A DNA stretch of 36,117 nucleotides from Candidatus Sumerlaeaceae bacterium (GTDB taxonomy: Bacteria > Sumerlaeota > Sumerlaeia > Sumerlaeales > Sumerlaeaceae), in contig JAIBAT010000142.1 of assembly GCA_019695055.1 (NCBI GenBank), positions 1 through 36,117 on the forward strand, written 5' to 3'. The notes under the pieces are model-generated. The model was given only the letters and a program-made list of their open reading frames with translations, searched no databases and had not been told where the DNA came from. A program made the translations under genes and the position numbers. Below are positions 8,694 through 16,509 of the stretch, piece by piece; positions within the stretch are counted from its first letter, which is position 1; each line of letters opens with the position of its first letter.

Positions 8694-8771
8694 CGGGGCG
8701 TAGCGCAGCCCGGTTAGCGCGCCTGCCTTGGGAGCAGGAGGCCGCAGGTTCAAATCCTGCCGCCCCGACCA
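8694..8771 (+). tRNA. tRNA-Pro, anticodon TGG, CCA encoded
   Basis: All arms fold. The acceptor CGGGGCG (8694-8700) pairs with CGCCCCG (8761-8767). The D-stem is GCGC/GCGC. The anticodon stem CCTGC/GCAGG (8722-8726, 8734-8738) closes the loop CTTGGGA with anticodon TGG. The T-arm is GCAGG-TTCAAAT-CCTGC. Discriminator A and a genomic CCA follow. Confidence 0.97.
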
Positions 8772-8782
8772 TTTTAATCACT

Positions 8783-8806
8783 CCCCAGTCCCAAGACCGG
8801 GGCTTT
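8783..8806 (+). terminator. Weak intrinsic terminator after tRNA-Pro
   Basis: CCCCAGTC-CCAA-GACCGGGG forms an 8-position stem with one A/C mismatch, followed by CTTTAAT. The T-tract is poor. It sits in the short gap between the tRNA and the convergent Nudix gene. Confidence 0.4.
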
Positions 8807-9374
8807 AATCCCGCCTGAGAACCAGTTCCCGCGCCTTCCCAATGAATCGCCGTAGCGACGGATCCAGCTTCAGCCCCAAGGCCTCATCCCACGCAAACCA
8901 TCGTACTTCTCCGTGCTCATCTTCGCGGTGAATGGGTTCCAACCCATCCGGAGCAAGCAGGATATAGCGCAGATCCAGGTGGTTGTGGGCCGGCACCTCA
9001 CCACGAGCCGGAATCAAATGGACATCGAGATCAACAAGTCCCTGCGCCTCAGGATGTGGGCGGATTTCAGCAATCCCCGATTCCTCCCGCGCCTCCCGAA
9101 GTGCCGCATCCAGGGCCGTCCGGTCTCCCGGCTCGCCATGGCCTCCCAACTGCAACCACCTTTCCAGCTTGCGATGAAAACCGAAAAGTGCGCGCGTCCC
9201 GGTTCCATCCACAACCAGCGAGCTGGCCGTCAGATGAGCCTGAAGATGGGCCCGATCAAAGGGATGGTCATGCGACATGACAAACTGGATGATCGTCTCG
9301 CAATCCCTGGCCTCCGCCTCGTCGTAAGGCCGAAAACGCCGCAAGGCCTCCAGCAATTCTTGATTTCGTTCCAT
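8805..9374 (-). CDS. Nudix hydrolase (189 aa)
   Basis: A Nudix box is present around residues 77-101: GGHGEPGD, then ALREAREESGI, giving the metal-binding REuxEExGu core intact. There is one extra residue between the first Gly and the REuxEE part compared with the strict pattern. Such enzymes cleave nucleoside diphosphates linked to another moiety; the substrate is not predictable here. The N-terminal region of about 50 residues (FVMSHDHPFDR) is typical of a stand-alone Nudix group. It starts 20 bases after map on the same strand and is the last gene of the minus-strand run that begins at pilC. No good Shine-Dalgarno is visible, so coupling to map is likely. Confidence 0.9.
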   Translation of the reverse strand: MERNQELLEALRRFRPYDEAEARDCETIIQFVMSHDHPFDRAHLQAHLTASSLVVDGTGTRALFGFHRKLERWLQLGGHGEPGDRTALDAALREAREESGIAEIRPHPEAQGLVDLDVHLIPARGEVPAHNHLDLRYILLAPDGLEPIHREDEHGEVRWFAWDEALGLKLDPSLRRFIGKARELVLRRD

Positions 9375-9394
9375 GGAGAGCCAGGGCCGACTGG

Positions 9395-10147
9395 TTACGC
9401 CGTAAGGATCAGCGGCCCGTCGGCCGTAACGGCAATCGTGTGTTCAAAGTGCGCCGAAAGAGAACCATCTGCCGTGACCACAGTCCAGTCATCGTCCAGC
9501 GTGCGTGTCTTCCAAGTCCCGACATTGACCATCGGCTCGATGGCCAGCACCAGGCCCACCTCCATCCGGCGGCCATCACCGCGAGTGCCATAATTCGGCA
9601 CCTGCGGTGCCTCGTGCATGGCGCGGCCAATCCCATGCCCCGTGTAGTCCCTGACGATGGCAAATCCGCGCGCTTCAATATGATCCTGGATTGCCGCGGA
9701 CAGGTCCCCCAGCCGGTTGCCCACCTTCATCTCCTCAATCCCCACGTACAACGATTCCTCAGTCGCCTTAAGCAGCGCCTCGGCCTCCGCGGAAATCCTG
9801 CCCACGGGATAAGTCTTCGCGGTGTCCGCAAAGAATCCCCCCAGCACCAAACCGCAGTCCACCGAAACAATATCGCCCTCCTTCAGCGCCCGGCGATTCG
9901 GGATGCCATGTACCACCTGCTCATTGATCGATGTGCAAAGCGTGGCCGGAAATCCATTATACCCAAGAAACGCCGGACGCGCGCCCGCGTCACGGATCAG
10001 TTTCTCGGCCTTTTTATCCAACTCCGCCGTGGTGATCCCAGGCGCGATATGTTTCTCAAACTCGTTAAACACCTGCCGTAGCAGGGCACCCGCCTTGCGC
10101 ATCTTTTCAATTTCCGACGCGCTTTTCAGTTCAATTCGTTTTCCCAA
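9395..10147 (-). CDS. map: Methionine aminopeptidase type I
   Basis: Removes the N-terminal Met from nascent proteins, a metal-dependent cytoplasmic reaction. The full type Ia set is present: H80 in VVHGIP, metal ligands D97 (VDCG) and D108 (FADTA), H171 (TGHGIG), E204 (AIEPM) and E235 (HFEHT). The length of 250 aa is normal for the short bacterial form without an N-terminal extension. The start MGKRIELKSASEIEKMRKAG matches the family. The histidine kinase gene ends 51 bases upstream and the Nudix gene follows after 20 bases. Confidence 0.97.
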   Translation of the reverse strand: MGKRIELKSASEIEKMRKAGALLRQVFNEFEKHIAPGITTAELDKKAEKLIRDAGARPAFLGYNGFPATLCTSINEQVVHGIPNRRALKEGDIVSVDCGLVLGGFFADTAKTYPVGRISAEAEALLKATEESLYVGIEEMKVGNRLGDLSAAIQDHIEARGFAIVRDYTGHGIGRAMHEAPQVPNYGTRGDGRRMEVGLVLAIEPMVNVGTWKTRTLDDDWTVVTADGSLSAHFEHTIAVTADGPLILTA

Positions 10148-10198
10148 GTCTCTGTTCCCGTTATTGTCCTGTGACTCTACAGTTGGGCGGCAATTTCA

Positions 10199-11470
10199 TC
10201 ACCCGTGCCCCGCCAACTGGCCCTCGACCGGCAATGTAATGCGAAAAGTAGTGCCAGCACCCGAACTTTCCACCTCGATCTGCCCCCCCATTTCCCGCAG
10301 GATGTCGCGGGATATATAAAGCCCCAATCCGGTGCCTGCCTGTTCGGGTTTGGTTGTGAAGAACGGTTCAAACACGCGTTGCAGGTTCTCGGACGGAATT
10401 CCGGGGCCACTGTCAGCAATTTCCACCACGACCGAGCCTCCTGCCGCACGGCTCACTACTTTGAGTTGTCCACTTCCATCCATGGCCTGATAGGCATTGA
10501 GGATCAAATTCGAGAAAACTTGGATCAGTCGCGCGGGCACCGCCAGAACCGGTTTGAGCCCGTCCCCAAAACTCGTCTCCACCTCCACGTTCCCACGCTC
10601 GTACCGAACCAGCGCAAGGCTCCGACGCAGCAAATCGTTAAGGTCCACATACTCCCCCTCACCCTCCGCGCGAACAAATCTTTCCAGGCTCAGGTCACGC
10701 AGTATCTCGAAGAAGATGTCGACCTGCTCGCGAAGGTTTCCGGCGGAAACCGCCACGGAACCAGCCCCCAAATCCTGCAATTCGTTCTTAATATTTAGGA
10801 CGGGTTTGCGAAGATCGTGCAGGATGTTCGCCGAAAGTTGCCCCGCAAGGGCCAGTCGCTCGACCCGCACCAATTCCCTCCGCTTTTCCTCCAACTCCAC
10901 CGACGTGCGCGAAATGACCTTCTCCTGGCGCCGAAACTGCATGGCCAACAGCCCCATGGCGCCGACCAGCAATACACTCAGCGACGCAATCACCAGGCGG
11001 ACCGTTTCCAACGGCCCCTCCCGAAGCCGCACATAAAGGTATCCCAACGTCTGCCCCCGCGATTCGAGGGCAAGTTTTCGCGCGTCGCGCGGCGGATTGG
11101 CTGGCACCGGGTGCCCAGCCAGCTCCTTGGTGGTTGTCGACGAATCCGCATCGGAAAGAAGTGCGGGAAAATAGAACGGATAAACCACCCGCTCATTGTC
11201 GCCAAATAGTTTTGTGACTGTCAGTCGCCCGAAATAGCCATAATCTTCAAACTTGTCGGCCAGCTCCTCGATATCGGCGAAACTGATGAGCGGATCGCTG
11301 GGATTCTTCAGGACTCCCTCGTCCGAAAAAACCCGCTGAAGCGCCGCGACGTTGGTCTCCAGGTCAAATTCGAAACGGCGCAACAATTGGAAAAGGGCAG
11401 CCAGCGAGACCGCGATGATCACCACGGAAATACCGTAGAAAACAACGCCCGTATTCCAGCGACGAGTCAT
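10199..11470 (-). CDS. Orphan sensor histidine kinase, NtrB-like (423 aa)
   Basis: A membrane sensor kinase. TM1 (about 9-28) and TM2 (about 160-180) bracket a periplasmic domain of about 130 residues. A coiled linker leads to a HisKA-like region with the phospho-acceptor His near 218 in ILHDLRKP. A HATPase_c domain follows: N-box NLILNAYQAM, G1 ADSGPGIP, F-box FEPFFTTK and G2 GTGLGLYIS. The H-box reads HDLRKP rather than HE(L/I)(R/K)(N/T)P. The ATG at 11470 overlaps the TGA of rsmE as TGATG; a GTG at 11473 is the alternative. No response regulator is next to it, so its partner is elsewhere. Coupling to an rRNA methyltransferase gene is unusual. Confidence 0.93.
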   Translation of the reverse strand: MTRRWNTGVVFYGISVVIIAVSLAALFQLLRRFEFDLETNVAALQRVFSDEGVLKNPSDPLISFADIEELADKFEDYGYFGRLTVTKLFGDNERVVYPFYFPALLSDADSSTTTKELAGHPVPANPPRDARKLALESRGQTLGYLYVRLREGPLETVRLVIASLSVLLVGAMGLLAMQFRRQEKVISRTSVELEEKRRELVRVERLALAGQLSANILHDLRKPVLNIKNELQDLGAGSVAVSAGNLREQVDIFFEILRDLSLERFVRAEGEGEYVDLNDLLRRSLALVRYERGNVEVETSFGDGLKPVLAVPARLIQVFSNLILNAYQAMDGSGQLKVVSRAAGGSVVVEIADSGPGIPSENLQRVFEPFFTTKPEQAGTGLGLYISRDILREMGGQIEVESSGAGTTFRITLPVEGQLAGHG

Positions 11471-12204
11471 CACATCTCTCCCGCCGCCGCCAGAATCACA
11501 GCTGCCGCGGCAATGGGTGCGGTCTCTGCTCGCAATATCCTTCCTCCAAGGGAAACCACCTCCGCTTTGCTGGCCACCGACTCCACTTCACCCCTGTCAA
11601 ATCCGCCTTCCGGACCCGACGCCACGCAAATTCCCACTGGCGGCACACCTTGCAATCTCTCCGAAACAGCAACACCCAACCGCCGGGTCCGCTCCTCCTC
11701 ATAGAGCAGAAACTTTGCCTCCGAATCGGTGGAGGCTTCCATCGCCGCGGCAAGACTGGGCACGGCCCCCAGCTCCGGCAAATCCGCCCGGCCACACTGC
11801 TTCGCTGCTTCCAACGCCACCCGGCGCAGCCGCTCGACTTTCCCGTCGTCTGCCTTCACGACCTCCCGCGCCGCATGAAAAATCCGGAGTCGTCGCACCC
11901 CAAGCTCCGTCAGTTTTTGAACAAGAAACTCCGTCCGCCCCCCCTTGATCCAGGGAATGCAGAAATCCAGGGGGATTGCCGGCGGAGGAACCGTTGGCAG
12001 CGCCGCGCCAAGCTCCACCTCAGCATCGCTCGCTCCGCCCGAAACAAGAACAGCCTCAAACTCGAGCCCATTTCCGAACACCCGCAGCCGGTGCCCCGGT
12101 CGCGCGCGGCAGACCCGAATCAAATGATGGGACTCATCCCCCGGAAGGATAATCCTCCGCCCCGCTGCCAGATCCGCCTCATCCGTATGGAAACGATCGC
12201 TCAT
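11470..12204 (-). CDS. rsmE: 16S rRNA (uracil1498-N3)-methyltransferase RsmE
   Basis: A SPOUT-class enzyme that methylates U1498 of 16S rRNA. The diagnostic C-terminal knot is present: ASGPEGGFDRGEVE, then SLGGRILRAETAPIAAAAV. The N-terminal part (DESHHLIRVCRARPGHRLRVF) is the usual PUA-like RNA-binding region. I set the start at the ATG at 12204 (MSDRFHTDE), giving 244 aa, the normal length. An in-frame ATG at 12246 would run into the hairpin at 12242-12260. The stop overlaps the start of the histidine kinase gene. Confidence 0.95.
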   Translation of the reverse strand: MSDRFHTDEADLAAGRRIILPGDESHHLIRVCRARPGHRLRVFGNGLEFEAVLVSGGASDAEVELGAALPTVPPPAIPLDFCIPWIKGGRTEFLVQKLTELGVRRLRIFHAAREVVKADDGKVERLRRVALEAAKQCGRADLPELGAVPSLAAAMEASTDSEAKFLLYEEERTRRLGVAVSERLQGVPPVGICVASGPEGGFDRGEVESVASKAEVVSLGGRILRAETAPIAAAAVILAAAGEM

Positions 12205-12241
12205 GGAATTCTTTCGGATCGAGGCACGGCAAAGAGCCACT

Positions 12242-12260
12242 CGCAAGGCAAAGCCTTGCG
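12242..12260 (-). terminator. Strong hairpin after the pilC-paralog C genes
   Basis: A perfect 8-bp inverted repeat CGCAAGGC with a 3-base loop lies 10 bases after the stop of paralog C. On the minus strand it is not followed by a real T-run, so it may stabilise the upstream mRNA or cause partial termination rather than act as a full terminator. Confidence 0.45.
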
Positions 12261-12270
12261 CTGCACCAGC

Positions 12271-13299
12271 CTACTGCTGCTTGTAGACGTTCACCCGGAT
12301 ATCGTTAACCTGCTCGGCATTGTCACTATAGAGAAAAACAATAATATTGCAGGTGTACTTGTCGCGCACCGCCGCAATGTTTGTGCGATACTTCTCATTG
12401 CCCTTCTCATTGGTAAAGGTGTTCCAGCGATCGTACGCCCCCTTTGCCTCGGTCGCCTCATTGTAGCGGAACGTATGGATTTCTACCGGCGATGCACCCT
12501 TGTCGGGCTTGAGCGTTTCAAATTGGTATTCGGGTGCCGTTTTTAGTTTGCTGGCCAATTCCGAATCAGGCATCCGCTTTCGGTCATTTAGGAAAGTGTC
12601 CTTGCTGTCGGACTTGACCTCGGGATCCTGGAACTTGATCTTTGTGCCCGAGAGATTCCCGCGCCCCATGGCCTCGATATTTGGCCACGGACTTTCCGCA
12701 TTGACGGTGGCCCTGTAGACCGTCTTCCACATGCGGAACGGTTCGCGCAGGGCGGCCATTTTGCCCAGCTCATTGTAGTCGTAAATGCCGAGGAACTGGA
12801 CACCCACCGTCGCAAAGAGCACGACGGCCGCCGACGCACCCAGCTTGAAGTAGCCACTCGTAAAGAAATTGTTGATCTTCTGCTGCGCCCCCGCCGCCGC
12901 CTTCCCCGCGCGGTACTGCGCCTCGTTGATGTTGGCCAGTTCGTTGCGCTTGTCCTCCAGGCCGCCGATGGTGTTGTTCAGCAGCAGGTAGCTCTCGTGC
13001 CACTCGATCTCCATCTTCTTCACCTCCGCCGGGCTGGTGCGGTGAAGGTGGTGGAGCGTGATCGCACTCTCCACGATCTTCAGGACAGCCTGACCGATGT
13101 TCTGGTCCGTGGTCAGCGCATCCATGAAACTGTCGTGGAGCATGGCAATCTTGCTCTTGATGACAAGGAAGGCCTCCTCCTTCTCCGGAGTGAGGTTCTC
13201 ACCCTTCACCCCCATGGTCATGAATTCGTGGAACTCCTTCCACTGGCCGAGCAATTCCCGGCAATCTGATAACTGGCGCTCGACGACGGGATCTATCAT
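12271..13299 (-). CDS. Paralog C of the W/EAF/WH family, with membrane helix and outer domain (342 aa)
   Basis: Residues about 1-118 carry the family pattern: W20, E41-E-A-F44, W100-H101, G112. It is gapless against paralog B over this span. A coiled, Ala-rich linker leads to one membrane helix (about 152-170, AAVVLFATVGVQFLGIY). Then comes a domain of about 170 residues that I cannot assign, containing many charged and aromatic residues and ending in NDIRVNVYKQQ. Predicted topology is cytoplasmic N-domain and periplasmic C-domain. It starts 27 bases after pilC on the same strand, so it is likely co-transcribed with it. This is the best hint that the family works with type IV pilus or type II secretion machinery, though proximity is the only evidence. 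Confidence 0.88.
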   Translation of the reverse strand: MIDPVVERQLSDCRELLGQWKEFHEFMTMGVKGENLTPEKEEAFLVIKSKIAMLHDSFMDALTTDQNIGQAVLKIVESAITLHHLHRTSPAEVKKMEIEWHESYLLLNNTIGGLEDKRNELANINEAQYRAGKAAAGAQQKINNFFTSGYFKLGASAAVVLFATVGVQFLGIYDYNELGKMAALREPFRMWKTVYRATVNAESPWPNIEAMGRGNLSGTKIKFQDPEVKSDSKDTFLNDRKRMPDSELASKLKTAPEYQFETLKPDKGASPVEIHTFRYNEATEAKGAYDRWNTFTNEKGNEKYRTNIAAVRDKYTCNIIVFLYSDNAEQVNDIRVNVYKQQ

Positions 13300-13326
13300 G
13301 GCTTCATCCGATTCTCTTTAGGGTCG

Positions 13327-14571
13327 TTACTGATTTTTTCTTGTTCGCGGTTTACTGATGGCCTCAAGCATTTTGACCAGCGGCAGGAACATCGAAATCA
13401 CGATACCGCCGACGATCACGCCAAGGAACATGATAAGCAAAGGTTCAATGAGGGAGGTCAATCCGGCAACCGCCGCATCCACCTGGTCCTCGTAATACTC
13501 CGCAATCTTGTGGAGCATGTTCTCCAGCGCGCCCGTGCGCTCGCCCACCTCGATCATGCGGGTCACCATCGGCGGAAATACCTGGGCATCCACAAGGGGC
13601 TTCGTGATGCTCTCGCCACCCTGGATGCTGGTCTTGGTTTTGAGGACCGCCTCCTCGATCACCACATTCCCGGCCGTCTTGGCCACAATTTCCAAGGCGC
13701 CCAGAATGTTGACGCCCGCCCTCATCAGCGTGCCCAGCGAACGGCTGAACTTCGCCACGGCCACCTTCAGCAGCAGTGGGCCGAAAACCGGCATCTGCAG
13801 CTTGAACGCGTCAATACGGTGGCGGCCAGACTTGGTCTTGCCCCATTGATACAGCAGCACAATCACGCCAACGAGGCCCGCCAGGCCGATATACCACTTC
13901 TCGCGGATGAACCGGCTGATGCCGATAACAATCTGCGTCAGCAGGGGAAGTTCCTCATCCAGACCTTTGAAGATCTCCTCGAAAACCGGGACGACTTTCG
14001 TCATGATAAGAATCATGATCAAAACGGCAAAAATGGACACGCAAAGCGGGTACATGATGGCCGATTTGACTTTGCGGCGGATCGAAGCCGCCTTTTCCAT
14101 ATAGATGGCAACCTGGTCCAGAATGGCGTCCAGCAAACCGCTCGCCTCGCCGGCCTTCACCATGCTCAGGAAGAACTGGTTGAAAATCTTCGGATGGCGC
14201 GACAGGGCCTCGTAAAAGGAACTCCCGCCCTGGACGTCCTTTTCCACCTGCCGCAGCACGTTCTTCAGGGCAACCTTCTCCACCTGCTCCCCGAGAATGT
14301 TCAGAACCTCGACCAGCGGCAAACCCGCCCGGATCATCGTGGCAAGCTGCCGGGCAATGAGCACCAGATCATCAAGCCCCACCCCGCCGCGCTTCAACTT
14401 CTGCTTCCGGCGAGCGGCCTTGGCCTCCCCCGCCACTCCCGTCTGGATCGAGGTCGGGGTCAGCCCCTGCTCTTTGAGGATCTTGACCACCATCGCCTGT
14501 GTAGCGGCTTCCGTTCGGCCGGAAACCATCTTGCCTTGGGGATTGCGTGCCACATAGGTGAAAACTGCCAT
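13327..14571 (-). CDS. pilC: Type IV pilus / type II secretion inner-membrane platform protein PilC/GspF
   Basis: The inner-membrane platform that couples assembly and retraction ATPases to pilin polymerisation. The length (414 aa) and layout are canonical: N-terminal MAVFTYVARNPQGKMVSG, two T2SSF repeats (about 67-190 and 270-395), and three membrane helices near 170-193, 222-240 and 375-398. Repeat motifs are visible, such as RQLATMIRAGLPLVEVL and the related SRSLGTLMRAGVNILGAL. It is divergent from a pilT gene and followed by paralog C. A good promoter lies 56 bases upstream. Other core pilus genes (pilB, pilM-Q) are not in the window. Confidence 0.96.
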   Translation of the reverse strand: MAVFTYVARNPQGKMVSGRTEAATQAMVVKILKEQGLTPTSIQTGVAGEAKAARRKQKLKRGGVGLDDLVLIARQLATMIRAGLPLVEVLNILGEQVEKVALKNVLRQVEKDVQGGSSFYEALSRHPKIFNQFFLSMVKAGEASGLLDAILDQVAIYMEKAASIRRKVKSAIMYPLCVSIFAVLIMILIMTKVVPVFEEIFKGLDEELPLLTQIVIGISRFIREKWYIGLAGLVGVIVLLYQWGKTKSGRHRIDAFKLQMPVFGPLLLKVAVAKFSRSLGTLMRAGVNILGALEIVAKTAGNVVIEEAVLKTKTSIQGGESITKPLVDAQVFPPMVTRMIEVGERTGALENMLHKIAEYYEDQVDAAVAGLTSLIEPLLIMFLGVIVGGIVISMFLPLVKMLEAISKPRTRKNQ

Positions 14572-14626
14572 TCCAAACCACCTGTCCTATGGCGCCTAAA
14601 GGGCGCTCCATTTAGTCTCTATTGTG

Positions 14627-14655
14627 AATGTACCCACGCCCTACACCATTGTCAA
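14627..14655 (-). promoter_or_regulatory. Sigma-70-type promoter for pilC
   Basis: On the minus strand a perfect TTGACA (14655-14650) is followed, after exactly 17 bases, by TACATT (14632-14627). The start of transcription would fall near 14620, leaving a leader of about 50 bases to the pilC ATG. A short inverted repeat GCGCC/GGCGC (14592-14606) lies in that leader. Confidence 0.6.
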
Positions 14656-14829
14656 CCGTCCTGCCAAGGGACTTTTGCATTTCAAAGCACTATTTTTAGG
14701 CACCCCCGAGCACCCTATACGGAAAACCATTGTGCGATAATAGACGTTGAACCCTGAAAATCGACCCTACTATGGTTACGGCCTTGTTTTTGAATTCCCC
14801 CTAACCCGGGGGGCCATGTGGGACTGTTT

Positions 14830-15918
14830 ATGAATTTCGACGCATTGCTTCTCGGCGCGAAGAAGGTGAAGGCTTCGGACATCCACCTGATGGAGGATTC
14901 CGCCCCCTTCTTCCGGATCAATGGCGACCTCAAAAAGGTCGAGATGCCCCCCCTTGGCCACAAGGAGATGATGGATCTCCTACACAAGACCATGCCCCAC
15001 CACCTCATGCGCGAACTCGAAAGCCAGCGCGGCAGCGACTTCAGCTACCAGCTCGGAAACGAGGTCCGCTTCCGCTGCGTCGCCAGCTACGCCTTCGGCA
15101 AGCTCGGCCTCGTCATGCGCGTCATTCCCCTCACCATTCCCAGCATCGAGGAAATGGAACTCCCCGAGGTCATTCGCACCATCGCCAGGTACTCCCGCGG
15201 CCTGATCCTCCTCACCGGCATGACCGGCTCGGGAAAATCCACAACCCTCGCCGCCATGCTGGATTACATCAACCAGATTGAGTCCGTCCGCATTATCACC
15301 ATCGAGGACCCCGTGGAATACGTCTACGGGAACAAGAAATCCGTCATCAGCCAGCGCGAAGTCGGCAAGGACGTCCCCGATTTCAACGTCGCCCTCCGCC
15401 AGGCCATGCGCATGGACCCCGATATCATCCTCGTCGGCGAAATGCGCGACGCCGAAACCATCAAGGTCGCCATCAAGGCCGCCGAAACCGGCCACCTGGT
15501 CCTTTCCACCCTTCACACCACCAGTGCCGTCCACACTGTCCAGCGTATGATCGGGTACTTCCCCGAATCCGAGCACGACCTCCTTCGCGAGCAGCTATCC
15601 CTGAACCTCAAATCCTGTATCACCCAGCGCCTCGTAAAACGCAAGGACGGGAGCGGGCGCCTGGCCGCCATGGAGGTCATGGTCGTGAACTCCACGATTT
15701 CCAAGCTCATCAAGGACAACCGCATCAGCGACATCTTCTCCGTCATCAAAGGCCGCGACGACGGAATGCAAACCTTCGACCAGGCACTGGCCGACATGGT
15801 CCGCGCCGAGCGAATCAGCTTCGAGGAAGGCCAGGCCTACTGCGAGGACTTCTTCGCCTACAAGCGCTTCATAGCCGGCATCGCCTCCACCGGTGACAAA
15901 GGCGCCATCATCGCCTAA
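14830..15918 (+). CDS. pilT: PilT-type retraction ATPase (first of three)
   Basis: A cytoplasmic hexameric ATPase powering pilus disassembly. Signatures are all canonical: ASDIHL in the N-domain, Walker A GMTGSGKST (130-138), Asp box IEDPVEY, Walker B IILVGEMRD, and His box TGHLVLSTLHT. The PilT C-terminal helix motif appears as TISKLIKDN. Length 362 aa. I chose the ATG at 14830 (GGGA at a 6-base spacer); the GTG at 14818 behind a GGGGGG run is nearly as good. It is divergent from pilC, so pilus platform and motor share a 258-base control region. A long gap with hairpins follows. Confidence 0.95.
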   Translation: MNFDALLLGAKKVKASDIHLMEDSAPFFRINGDLKKVEMPPLGHKEMMDLLHKTMPHHLMRELESQRGSDFSYQLGNEVRFRCVASYAFGKLGLVMRVIPLTIPSIEEMELPEVIRTIARYSRGLILLTGMTGSGKSTTLAAMLDYINQIESVRIITIEDPVEYVYGNKKSVISQREVGKDVPDFNVALRQAMRMDPDIILVGEMRDAETIKVAIKAAETGHLVLSTLHTTSAVHTVQRMIGYFPESEHDLLREQLSLNLKSCITQRLVKRKDGSGRLAAMEVMVVNSTISKLIKDNRISDIFSVIKGRDDGMQTFDQALADMVRAERISFEEGQAYCEDFFAYKRFIAGIASTGDKGAIIA

Positions 15919-16509
15919 TCCCGCCCTCCCCCCCATCCGCTGGTGCGAGCACTCCGGTGCCGCACCCACTTTGAGGAGCACTCCGGTGCGACTTCGATTT
16001 CTCTCCGCCGTACCGCCCCATCCTTGAAAGAGCACTCGCCAGCAAATCCACGCCCTCTTTTTCTTTTCTTGCACCTTTTCGCGGCCAAACAAAGCCCCCG
16101 AACCCATGTCAAACGTTTTAGGCCGAGAGAACTTTTTTTGGGGCGATTTTTAAGTTTAGCAATGACAACGAACCATACGGATTAAATAGGTTTTATTTCT
16201 CCATTTGCTCCCGTCAAATGCCCGGACGAGATCACCGGATTCGCCGGATACAGGGCGTCCGAGGGGCCAGATTGTTCAGAGGATGCGATCATGATGAAAA
16301 GACCCTAACACAGGGCAAATCGTCTTGCCTATTCCCTTGCAGCCCCTTCTGACTCTCTAACGACCCATAAATGCTAACGTGTTCACAAGGGTGAGCCCTC
16401 CCAGTCGGACAGAACGCATGCCTGTCCCGACTCTAGTCCGACTTTAGATTCTATGCCGCGCATTGAGCATCAGCGGGGTTTCGCCGACTTCGTAACTCTC
16501 TGACGGATC
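15919..16509. other. 591-base gap without a supported gene, pilT to chrA
   Basis: This gap lies between two convergent genes. It begins with the tandem hairpins, then AT-rich sequence with T-runs near 16130-16155. A further inverted repeat has GTCGGACAG (16404-16412) against CTGTCCCGAC (16422-16431), and GTCGGAC pairs perfectly with GTCCGAC (16436-16442). I see no reading frame with convincing coding character, no tRNA, and no insertion sequence ends. Confidence 0.6.
15942..15989. repeat. Tandem hairpin repeat after pilT
   Basis: GAGCACTCCGGTGC occurs twice (15947-15960 and 15976-15989), 29 bases apart. Each copy folds as GCAC-TCCG-GTGC. The first is extended by GGTGCG (15942-15947) pairing with CGCACC (15961-15966), giving a strong 10-bp stem. 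A partial third copy, GAGCACTCG, follows near 16030. They may form a 3'-end structure for pilT mRNA or be a small palindromic repeat. Confidence 0.6.

Noticed and set aside
13510..14757. Plus-strand frame of 415 codons opposite pilC
   Set aside because: Shadow of canonical PilC; the His/Arg/Gln-rich product has no recognisable motif.
16404..16442. Inverted repeats GTCGGAC/GTCCGAC as possible insertion-sequence ends
   Set aside because: No transposase or target duplication is nearby; more likely a small hairpin.
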